The notes under the pieces are model-generated. The model searched no databases. It was not told the origin of the DNA and saw only the letters and a list, made by a program, of their open reading frames with translations. From assembly GCF_040054535.1 (NCBI RefSeq), contig NC_090794.1:2727501-2791500 (forward strand): 64,000 bases of DNA. Reading direction: 5' to 3'. The DNA is from Antennarius striatus. Taxonomy: Eukaryota; Chordata; Actinopteri; Lophiiformes; Antennariidae. Positions 33,415-44,200 of this stretch are shown here, one piece after another. Both the position numbers and the translations under genes were made by a program. Each line of letters begins with the position of its first letter. Position 1 is the first letter of the stretch.

Positions 33415-35512
33415 CTGAAAAGAGCGAGTGAAATGAGGAACGACAGGAGCGCTTTCTTTACTTCATCAAATGGGTAAAAACACACAAGCTCGACGTGTTT
33501 ACCATGTGATCACACATGATCAGTACGACACACACACACACACATGTTCCACTTACCTGAGCCAGCGGTTTGTTCTCAAACTCCTTCTCGTGGTCGAAGA
33601 AGGAGTCCAGGCCTTGTTGCTTGACGATGATCTCCGACTCGTCTGAGAAGAGGACGGCGTCGCCGTCAAACGCCACTCTCAGCTGAGTCTCGCTCAACTC
33701 GTTCTCCACCTCTGGCATGAACATAGTAGCAGCAGCGATGCCTGAAGGAAGCGAGGTTACAGCTGGTTGAATCAGATACCAATAATATTTAAATCCTAGT
33801 TTCAAAAAATATTTATTTTGCAGCTTATAAAGCTGCCTGACTGTTTGTTTTTTTCACAGTATTTGTTGTGTTGCCTAATTTTCTTTCACACAAGTCAGAA
33901 TTTATTTTCGCCGCTGCATTTGAATGATTCATATGTTTGTTTTTGTGCATCTTGACAACAGGAAGCCGGCTCCTGCTTGCAGCACAGCATGGAATCAAGA
34001 AGGGAAGCATCTGAACGTCGGTGTTATGCAAACATGCCTCAGGGCTGCTGATGTAGAGATCTATTTACCGTGCAGATAATGTTTATAAAAAATTGTGTGA
34101 GACTGAAATGAGGATTATAATCCCATTTACCTTCCTCTATGGCCTCTGTGACTTTCTCCGAGTCCTTGGAGAGGTACAGGTTGGTCATGTAGGCCTTTAA
34201 GTAGCCGATGGGACTTTCCCCTCCAGTCATACAGAATCTTTCTATGGTAAGATCTGAAAACGTATCAAATCAAGTGGAAAGAAATGAGAAGACAGAAATC
34301 CTGTTCTAATCACAGCTCCTCTTCAGTTCTAGTGTGTAATTACAACAATGAGTGCTGCTCTTGATTACGCTGATTGCTGCTGCAGAGGGCGAGGCGCCGC
34401 CATGCAGACAATCAACACCGTCTGGTTTGCGAACACGTCATACCGTAGTGATTAATGCTGTTTATGAGCCTCACTCCGACCTGGGCGTGGTTGTTCGTCA
34501 TCAAGACGATGTCAAACAGCTCCTCGCTGTCGGGGTAGAGCTCCCTCAGTCGGGAGTTGACATTCATCAGCGCCTGCGCAAGAGGAGAGGAGAGACGGAC
34601 GACAGAAGACGGGATGTTGCGTCAGAACTTTAAACCTGAGGTTACGACACAAATTTCACGTTTCAACATCTCAAACTTTTCAGTGAAATCAGGAGTTAAA
34701 AATCCACAGTGAAAAAGAAGAACAAACGACATACCATCATTTCATTTAAGAGGAAGTGAACGATATGGTAATAAATGATGTGCTACAACCAACATGCGAG
34801 CAGATTTAAGATAAAAACCAGCTAAAACTCTAAATTTCAGATGTTAAATGTGGGAATTGTTCAATTTCTTTTAATTATTACATTATTTATATGGACTGTC
34901 TTCACTCTGACTGGTTTCTAAAACACATCTTCTTTGCAACTCAATTCCATTAATGACGGTGCCTTGCTCAAGGGCACCGTCACTCAGCAGTGCTTGGAAA
35001 GAGAAAGCTGATAGTGATGATGATAATGTCAATCAATTTGAGGTGTTAATCTGCAACAAATACTAATGTTCTGTTGTAAATCTAACAAAATTAAACCTAA
35101 TCTGCCATCATGTCCGTTCAGGGGGAATCTTATCCCTCACACACGTTCAAGAGGATTCTAACACATAACCTCCAGCTGTCAACGACAAACAACTTCTGGT
35201 GGGACTGCATTCCAGGAGAGAGATAAATACTCCTGAAGGAGAACAGAGCTCTGGACCATAATAGGAGCATAACTTGCTTATATTATAAGGTTAGATGTTT
35301 GCATTTACGCAGTAACTACCTATATAACACGATAATAAAGCATAATTGAAGAGTTATTAATGTTTAAGGTTTGCAAAATGACATGAAAATGCAAATCTGT
35401 TGCGGCATGTCTATGTCTGTTTATACTGTAAATCTATAAATACAAATATAGATAGGTCTGGATGTAGATATACAGTACAGTATAGATAAACACACACATT
35501 GTAGTAGTCTAA

Positions 35513-35545
<33 letters not shown>

Positions 35546-36102
35546 TCCAGGTTACATTCCTGCTCTGACTACCTGTTTGAGGTGTGTCTGTGTGTAGCAG
35601 GACTTAAAATGTCAAAATGAAGCTGTAAAGCCTGAGTCAACAGGTGGGTTCGGTTCTACACGTTCACACCGTGAGAACCCCCTCGAACCGAACCGAGTCC
35701 CGGGGCCCACCTGAACGAACTGGAACGCCGGCCCCGGCTTCAGCGGCTCGTCCTCGTGGGCCACCTGGTGAGCCACGTACTTCTCCAGCCCCTCTTCCTC
35801 GTAGATCTTCCTCTCCGCCACCATGTTGAAGAGGGTGCGGGAGGAGACGGCCACAGTGACCGCGTACTGGGATTTGGGCTGCGGGGAGGATGGAGAGAGA
35901 GAGACCGCTGAGGGACGCTAGCAAACACCAGGCTAAGAGACGGTTGTGATGCTAACAAATGGGCTAAACAAGTTTTAGCAGAAACACTCACCGGTCTCGG
36001 TTTGTTCGTTTTCAGGTTGTCAAAAAAGGCTTTGGCCGCGTTCCAGTCTTGTTCGTCTTTTTCTTCAGACGTAGCTGAATTACTTTGTTTTATTTCACTC
36101 AT
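33052..36102 (-). CDS. nt5c1b: cytosolic 5'-nucleotidase IB (cN-I family)
   Basis: Cytosolic 5'-nucleotidase I dephosphorylates AMP and other (deoxy)nucleoside monophosphates to nucleosides in the cytosol. Exons 36102-35992, 35878-35711, 34573-34444, 34253-34131, 33741-33557 and 33414-33052 join with consistent phases to 359 aa. Signature stretches are [67 protein letters not shown] (D203, D205) and [10 protein letters not shown] near the C-terminus. ATG 36102 gives MSEIKQ; a longer frame upstream has no ATG. Length is like human NT5C1A (368 aa) and lacks the long N-terminus of human NT5C1B. Proximity to rdh14 favours the 1B paralog, but 1A is possible. Confidence 0.9.
33557..33741 (-). CDS. 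nt5c1b: nt5c1b exon 5
   Basis: [17 protein letters not shown], then [17 protein letters not shown] and [12 protein letters not shown]. It carries the DxD active-site motif. The acceptor is TTCCTTCAG and the donor CAG/GTAAGT. Confidence 0.93.
34131..34253 (-). CDS. nt5c1b: nt5c1b exon 4
   Basis: [20 protein letters not shown] to KVTEAIEE. The acceptor is GTTTTCAG and the donor G/GTAAAT, phase 1 at both ends. Confidence 0.92.
34444..34573 (-). CDS. nt5c1b: nt5c1b exon 3
   Basis: [20 protein letters not shown] through LINSINHY. The acceptor is TGCGCAG and the donor G/GTATGA, phase 1 out. Confidence 0.92.
34955..34981. repeat. 9-bp perfect hairpin in nt5c1b intron
   Basis: GACGGTGCC (34955-34963) pairs with GGCACCGTC (34973-34981) around TTGCTCAAG. 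The GTGCC-TTGCTCAAG-GGCAC phrase recurs in fish genomes as part of dispersed repeats, so I read it as a repeat relic. Confidence 0.55.
35514..35544. repeat. (GT)n microsatellite
   Basis: About 15 GT units in nt5c1b intron 2. Confidence 0.93.
35711..35878 (-). CDS. nt5c1b: nt5c1b exon 2
   Basis: 56 codons, [19 protein letters not shown] to GPAFQFVQ. The acceptor is CCCCGCAG and the donor CAG/GTGGGC. Phase 0 both ends. Confidence 0.92.
35992..36102 (-). CDS. nt5c1b: nt5c1b exon 1
   Basis: 37 codons, acidic N-terminus followed by [19 protein letters not shown]. The donor is GTGAGT, phase 0. Confidence 0.85.
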
Positions 36103-37451
36103 TTTTATTATTTTTTTTACGGATTTATTTGCGTCCGAAGACGTTTTCGACCGTGGAGTTTTCGGTGAGGCTGTCACCACGGATGAACTTCACGGAACAG
36201 TGAAAGGCTTTGGTGGTGGGCGTGTCCACCGGGCCTGACGTCATCACGTTAGGGCGTAGTTTGGGTTTCGATGAATGGCAGTGAACGTAGGTTTATACTA
36301 CAGTAAAAAAAAAAAAAAAAAAAGACGCGCCAATGTTGGGAGAATGACGTCAGCGAGGTAAAAAAAAAATAGAATTAATATATTTATATATTAATTATTT
36401 ATTTATATATAGAATTATATATAACTAAATAAGTAATATAATACAATAAAAAATTTGGTTTTTTTTTGTTGTTCTTTATTTCTCTTCTCGTATATTAAAG
36501 ATAGATTTATGAATTCAGACAAAAAAGAGGGGAACAGGTTTTATAGAGAATTAATTTTTTTAAAAAAGGTTCCTTATTAAGTTTTCATGTGTTTCTATTC
36601 TTAATGTGGAAATCATATCAACAAAAACAACACCAGAATATGGATTAATAACTCTGACATTAAATAAATAAATATCTCATGTATAGTATATAGTGCATAA
36701 CTGTGACGTCAATCCACGTTCCCCAGAAGATTCATTATTTTTCCAGCTTGCACAGGCTTGTTAGTGGTGCAAACTATATTCTGGCCTGTTGGAACATGTG
36801 TCTGGGAATCATCTGGAGAATATGGTCCTGATGAGTGGAACATGTTACCATGCAATATATTAGGGAAGAGCGTTTCTATTTATTGTGATGCCTTGAAAAT
36901 AAGTATGTTTATTGAAGTGCTGCACCGTACTTGCACGTAGTTTGAGTGTATCCATTTCTTGCATCTCAGATGAAAGCAATAAAACTTTTTACTCCACTTC
37001 TATATTTGTCTGACAGCTGTAATGCAGTTACTTTTCAGATTCAATAATGAAAATCACGCACTCCCCAATTCACATCTTGTAACCTATACAATGTGTGTAT
37101 TTGTATGTATATGTGTATTATAACCCTAACCGTAATTCTACTACAATTTTATTCTATGTGTTTTTCTATCTGTCAAACTTAACATTTTAGCTGTATGAAA
37201 CTTCGAATAAAAAAATTACCCATGACAAGCAGTTATTCCTTTAATTCGAATTGTATCCAAAGTTTTCTGTGTTTAGATGATATTTAGGTGATTCTCTATA
37301 GCTATAATCCAGAACAATACACACTCCAGGCGGAAATGATGTCAGATTCTGATGCAAATATATTTGTTTTATATATAACTATTATATTAGGATAACGTAT
37401 ATATGATCAATAAACCGAACTATTCCTTTGTAATCTGATTACTCAGTATCA

Positions 37452-37486
<35 letters not shown>

Positions 37487-37571
37487 CCTCCACCAATACA
37501 TGAATGACCTCCCTGCCCCCCGCCCCCCCTCTCCCATCCACTAGAGTTGGTAGAGTCCGTGACGGAGCATC
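36103..37571. promoter_or_regulatory. divergent intergenic region between nt5c1b and the synaptotagmin
   Basis: 1.5 kb that must contain the promoters of both genes: nt5c1b leftward (GC-richer near 36160-36300) and the synaptotagmin rightward. The middle (36360-37440) is AT-rich. A poly(A) run lies at 36305-36323. A CT/CA microsatellite at 37450-37486 sits under 90 bases before the synaptotagmin ATG. No TATA box can be assigned with confidence. Confidence 0.45.
37450..37486. repeat. (CT)n(CA)n microsatellite just upstream of the synaptotagmin start
   Basis: CT run followed by CA run ending 85 bases before the ATG, so in the promoter or 5' UTR. Confidence 0.9.
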
Positions 37572-37584
37572 ATGGCGATAGACG
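37572..37584 (+). CDS. syt14: syt14-type exon 1 (13 coding bases)
   Basis: ATGGCGATAGACG followed by donor GTAAGT: MAID plus the first base of Gly. The initiation context is good (A at -3, G at +4). It corresponds to human SYT14 MAIEG. Too short to be found as an open frame. Confidence 0.8.
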
Positions 37585-38258
37585 GTAAGTACTCGGTCTC
37601 GAGTGGACCGCGGGACCCACGCGGAACTTTGAACGGGTCGGTCCGCTGCTGATAAACCGCATTTCATCTCCCATTAGCCGGTTATTTCTGAGCCATCCCA
37701 TTTCCCTCTCCCTTTCTCTCCGCGGGTACCGCAGTGCCCCGGAGCCGGGCTTGACGCTCCGCACTACTGCGGGAATGTTGTGATCCCGTCACGGGATGCG
37801 GGTGAGCGGCGTGAAGTGACGCTGAAGTGGGCTGTAGGCTCTTCCATTCAACGGGATTTAACGTGACCGCAATTTTGTGTTTTATTAATAACTATCACAT
37901 AATACTTTGAGAACAGATAAAATAATCGTGTAATAAAAATCTGTTTTTATTTATTTATTTATTTATTTATTTTTAGGTGCGCACGTGCTTGACGCGCCAC
38001 GTCATCGTCACGGCTAACGTGGGGAGTCGGTATCGTCATGTGCGGCTTTACGTTGGTTGGCGTCTTTTCGAGGTTTTCTTCGACGTGAGGTGAATACGTC
38101 ACGGAGCGCTGGAGAGTAGGCACGTGCCTTAATAGATGCCCCGTTAGTTCCTGGTGTCACGTGCGGCCGAGCGTGCTGCGGCGTTTGTTGACACCTGAGA
38201 GGGGGAACGGCTCACCGACGCGAGCGATCAACAGCACCCCCTGGTGGGCACCGGAGGT

Positions 38259-38294
<36 letters not shown>

Positions 38295-41200
38295 GTAATA
38301 ATAATAATAGTAATAATAATAATAATAATAGTAATAATAATAATAGTAATAATAATAATAATACAATATCAGCATAATTATCATAATAATAATGTTTCCC
38401 CCATCTCAGTGCCCCAATCAGCTGGAATAGGCTCCAACTCCCTGCGACCTGTCACAAAGGATGAAGTGGTTGAAAATGGATGGATGGATGGATAATATAC
38501 TTATATTTCATATCAGAAATGCAGCTCAATACGTGTACCTTATATAGAAACAACACATAAAAACAAAAATAGAGATAAATAATGAATGAAAACTAAATAA
38601 TAATTAACGGAAACTTCAAATCCACAAATAAAAGTGCCTACAGTACCTCCAACAGTCCATTTTTAATTCAATGAAACCCTCATCTGAGCCTTGTGAGTTT
38701 CCTTGTGACTTCCTTCTAATCAGTTCTATATTTGTAGAGATTTCCATCTGCCTGCTTCGTTCACCTGAGGCGTGAACATATGTTTCTTCCGTATGGAATC
38801 ACATTTAATCTCTGACTCCTAACTTTTCATCTGTCAGGAGGGGGGAGGAACTGTGGTGTTCATGAACTCATCTGTGCAAGACGAGGTAAGGCCGAACTTT
38901 GACCTCCATGTTTGTTAATGCATTTACAGGTTATTGCACCCTTTTTTTTTGTTTTTTTTTGCAGCCCAGAGTTAAATTAAGCGCAAATGGTCGCTACATC
39001 CAAATATTTAGCCTTAGCGCTCAGCCTCCATTATTTGTGTGAAGTGCTGCTGAAGTTTAGTGTATTTCAACACACACTTCAGAAGCTTCTGCGTGAATTA
39101 TGCATGGAGTATCAAGTTTTGGCTCACTTTAGCACAAGGTCTGTGTTCATGACTTATTCATCCCAGAGGTTCTGTTTCGTACCAGATGTCCACGTGTAAG
39201 CAACATTAACCAGAATGCCTACCTACTTTGTTAAGTAATCATCCCCTACCACCTACAGCAAATTACAATATAATCAGGATGAACATTCCCACTGCGTTTG
39301 TCTCTAGCACCCAAAGATGTAGAAACACGCCAGGATCATTTGTTTCCTTTTGTGTGATTTGATGAATGAGTTCACGCTTCTTCGAGGTTATCATTCCGTT
39401 TCACGGTGAACGCTTCGGTGGCCGTGTTTTCACATTTGTTAGTCAGCTGGCTGGACTCATTACCTGGGAAAGGGGAAAAGAAAAAAAAAAATCAGATTGA
39501 TTCCCCAGGCTCAGATTGGAGTTCAGCCTGGCTTCACACGTTGAGAAAAAGAAAAAAATAGAAAACAATTTTCTCGATGGTATTTTCTCCTTTATTCCGC
39601 TCAGACGCACAAAGTAGTGAAAGACGGGAGTTGAGGATTAATCTGCTCTGCTGCTTCCCTGTGAATGATGGGTATTATATTAAAAAGGAGGCCGCCCCAC
39701 TGCCGTCCCACTTTCCAGAGGGATCAGGTGTCCTCAGGTGTTTTAAATTATTCATCCGTCACTGACATTTACAGTGTGGGGGGGTCACGTATGAAGCGCA
39801 GAGCCTGTTTGTTTCAACAGGCTGCTGCCGCCGCTGTGGCTGCAGAGGTCATCCAAGCCGTGAGAGGGGATGCATCATCCCTGGGGGGCGGTGGTGGGTA
39901 GAAGTGGGGAGGGATTGAGGGATTTAGTACATGTCGGATTACTTCAGAGCAGGACAACTTTGCTTTTCCCACTTCTTTGATCTTTCGCTATGTAGAGCAG
40001 CAGAAACTCTGATAGTTCTGCTGCTTTTTAAAAAGGATCATTTTGAGACGGTAAGCCTGTCCTGCTGCTCTCACCGTTCCTGTTTTAATCTATTTTGAGT
40101 TATTCTTATTATATGATTCGAAATGTATTCTCACTCTGATGCCTTTAATAACACTCATTGAGGATCTGTTAAAGCTAATAATGTATTAACAGCCGATGAC
40201 GTTAGAAATTTGCCTATTACATTAATGGCTTCTTCAGAGTCAGTCATGGCTATCACTTTTTCATCGGGATCATCCAATCAGGTGTATCTGATAACTCCAC
40301 AACATTCCGCTCTTTTATTTACCCTTTCTCAACTTTTTTGAGATGCATTTCTTAAAATAAAATTAATATATGTTGTCTGTAAAGTTGGATTTGATAACGA
40401 TTGCCAAATGAATACCACCTTGATGGAGTCATGCATGGCGGAGCGTCCCAGGTCTTTTGGAATCCAGGTTGTATCTATATAACAATGGGATATAAAAAAA
40501 AAATCATCCTGAATTCAAGTCACATCAGGAAACCCTCCCTTCCGGCGCGCGTCACTCTTCTCTTTGCCCTTTTCACGGAGGCATTTGGTCTTTAGAAATG
40601 CTGTTCACGCATCATTGTGCACCTTTATTACGCTGTGGTGTGTGCAGGCCCGACTGGTGCGCTGAGTCCGTGTTCCAGTCAGAAACAGTCCCTTTGAGGC
40701 TCTTATAAAAATAGCACTTCAGCTGCAGTTACATGATGTATGGTTGGCCTACATACAGTACACCGCTGTCGCCTCTGAAGCGGAAAAAAACCTCTGACGG
40801 CAGCTAATGGTCCGCTGACGAGACAACATCCAGGAGTTGGAGTCCAAACTAAGATGCTTGTTGTCAAAAAGGATTATTAGTGGCATCAAAACGGGGTTGT
40901 TTTTATCCTTAAAAGTGTTTTCTTCAGACATCTGTGTTCATTTATAGCGTTTTTCTCTTAAAAATATGATTGGAAAACTTTCATACCTCCTTAATGTGCA
41001 TTACTTTGTCTAATTCTGGTTTTCTCTCTTCTCCTCTTCCTTCCATTCCCTTTTCTTCTTTTCCCCCACTCTGTTTTTCTTTTCCCCCCCTCTCTCCAGT
41101 CTCTCCTGAGCTTCTGGGTGTCCTGTCTTCCGTTGCCGCCTTCATGGCGTTGATTGCTCTGTTTTTTCTTTACCTCAGCAACAAGCTGTCGGTGGGGAGT

Positions 41201-44200
41201 CCTGACGATCTGTCACATCTCAGTGGCTATAAGAGCAACCAGACAGGTAGGAGCACACCCTCTACATTTAATGCTTCGCTGGAGGATTGTTCAGTACACC
41301 TGGTTCTTCATGGTGTGTCCGACGTGGAGAAAGGATTGAATTCAGATAGACGAAGGGACACGTGTTCTAATCTCTAACGCTCGCTGATAGTCTTGGATCA
41401 CAAGACTGATTGAGCCTCAAACAGTCCCTTGGATCACAAGACTATCAAAAACAAGCGAGTCTTATTTTTGATAGTCTTGTGATCTAAGACTATCTCTTAT
41501 TTTTGATGGTCTTGGATCACAAGACTATAAAAAACAAGATTATCTCTTGTTTTTGATAGTCTTGTTTTTGATAGTCTTAGATCACAAGACTATCAACAAC
41601 AAGACTATCTCTTGTTTTTGAAGACTATCTCCTGTTTTTGATAGTCTTGTGATCCATATTTTAATTTAACATCCATGCATTGGTTCCTAATTAAATGAAT
41701 ATAATGTCTGAACAGGGGACTTTATATTCTTAGCAATCCCTGGTGGGTTAGCCCACGCCCTGCTAACGACCACATGTCCGTCTCAGTGCCTCCAATAAAC
41801 TGATCTCAGTGCCGGAGTGGGACGCCATCAGATGGCTTTCTTCAAGAGCTTCCAGAGCAACCTCCCGTCCGTCAACATCTCCTCCATCTTGGACTCGGTC
41901 ACCAGCCGTGTGGACGATCTGGCCAATGCCGTCAGCGACGTCACTTACGCGGTCAGCGACCAACTGACCGAGCAGGTGACAACCATGATAAACAAGGTGG
42001 ATGATGGGGAAAACACGGGCAGCCAGGAGGGGGGTCAGGCTTCCATCACGCAGGAGGGAAAGGGCGGGAAAAAAAGTATGTGGTCCAGAGACTCGGAACC
42101 TGGCAGCACCGCCGGGAAGACCAATCAGGGCGGCGATACGGAGGAGGCAGAGTGCGTTCCGAGCCAGCTGGAGTGGGAGTGGAGGGACGGATGCTGGCGA
42201 GTTAAGAAGACGGAAGCTGAGCTCGCAGAGGAAGAGAAGAGGAAGAAAGAGGAGGAAGAGCTGCGGGAGAAGCGAGAGCAGAGGAGAAAAGAAAGGAGAG
42301 AGAGGCAGCTGGAGAAAGAAGCCAGGATGCAGATGAACAAAGAGGAAGAAGGAGGAGAGGGAGGAGACAATGCTGGACCAGACAAGGAGGTGGGTGACGA
42401 TGGAGGCCGGAGAGACGAGTACCAAGAAGAACCTCCTCAGTCAATTGACCTTGAGGCCGACAGCAGCTCATCCAGACACAAAAATCAAAAAGAAGGAGAA
42501 GAAGAACCAGCGGAGGACAACCTGGAGGAAGAGGGAGAGGATGAAGAGGAGGCTGAGCTTCCCAAAACTTCCCTGACAAAGAAGAAAAAGTCAGAGAAGA
42601 AGAAGAAGAAGAAAAAAAAGGGGAAATCTGAAGATTCAGTTGTGGAGAAAAAGAAGGAGAAAGGGAAGAAAAGCAAGAAGAAAAAGAAAGGAAACCAAGG
42701 TTAGATGGTGTGCAGCTTCTATTTCACCATCTAGGCTTCTTCTTCTTCTCTTGTTTTTGAACTCTCTAAATGTTTAAACCTCCTCCTTTTGAGTGCTGCG
42801 CACCAGCTTCATCTTCATCTTAACGTCTGTTGGTGTTTGAACTAGAGTCCCTGTGTTCTGTCCAGAAGCAGTTTTATCTGACAGCGAGGAAGACAAGGGT
42901 CCCGAGACCGCCACCCATAGGAACGCCGCCTCCGCCCAGAGGAACGCCGCCTCCGCCTGGAGCAGCAAACAGTCTGCTGAGCAGGGGGGGTACAGTAGCG
43001 AGGCGTCCAGCGACCAGGAGGAAGGTGCGCCCTCCCGTTTTACATCCCTTTATTTAACAGATGTAGTCACATGACACGTTTAAAAAAAAACCCAATGAAG
43101 TTAAAGCCAGCAGATGTTGAGCTTATTAGGACTTTTCTCCAACATTTAAAACAATAAAAGAAAAAAATTATTTTTTTAAACAACATTGATCCTTCTTTTG
43201 CTTTTCTTTAAATTATTTTTATTTTATTCTTCCATCCTAGATGATGATGATGATGATGATGATGATGAAGATGATGGTGATGATGATGATGATGATGAAT
43301 AAGCATTAAATCTAGCAAAGTTTTTGCTGGCTGCAGAAGGAAATAACTTGTTTGTCTTGAAACTTTGGAGCGATTCCCAGACGTTAAATTATAATTCTGG
43401 TTTGAGAGGACGGTCACACCTTTATAAGAAGTGAACCCGACCCTATGGTGGACGTATGTCGCATACATAATGCAGCAGACAGCGTATCTCACACGTCTCC
43501 AGTGACACTCCTATCAAATGAACCCCCCTGTATCCTTACTGTGACAGCAGCCAACAGCATCCAGAGGAGGAAGAGAAACTCCTCCCTCAATGAGACCAAG
43601 CCTCCTCCGTACCAGGACGTGACCTCTGCGGGTCGTGTGGGCTCTTCTTCCCGTTCGGAGCCCAGGGTCAGAAGGGGGTCGTCCCCCCAGCGCTGCGATA
43701 GCCCCCGCTGCTCCAGCGAGGCCAGCGAGGATCGGGACTCCGAGGGCTACCTCAACAAGGGCTGTGAGGAGGACATACCCAGCGACAGCACCGCCGTCCT
43801 GGGGCAGGAGGTGAGGTCAGAAGACTCGAAATGGCTCATGTCATTGTCTTCAAGAGTGGCAAAGTGTTTTTCCAATAGGAAATGACATCAGCTTGGACTT
43901 ATAAAGTGATGGAGTTGTGTTCTCTTCAATCCAGGACGGCTCAGGTCCTCACCCCCTCACTGCCTACGAACCGGAACCCCTCGCCAAATACGGCACGCTA
44001 GACGTGGCCTTCGAGTACGACTCCAGTGAACAGTATCTGGCCGTCACCGTCACGGCTGCCACGGACATTCCTGCCCTGAAGCAGACGGGCAACATCGCGT
44101 GGCAGGTCCACCTGGTTCTGCTGCCCACCAAGAAGCAAAGGGCCAAGACTGGCGTGCAGAAGGGTCCCTGTCCCGTCTTCACGGAGACCTTCAAGTTCTC

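Larger units (their letters stand above)
34574..35710. other. nt5c1b: nt5c1b intron 2
   Basis: 1.1 kb intron with a GT microsatellite (35514-35544) and the hairpin at 34955. No coding sequence is seen. Confidence 0.7.

Noticed and set aside
36103-36180. In-frame upstream extension of nt5c1b exon 1
   Set aside because: The open frame continues 26 codons upstream but has no ATG, so ATG 36102 is the start.
38157-38495. Poly-Tyr and poly-Ile frames
   Set aside because: Translations of the (AAT)n microsatellite on the two strands.
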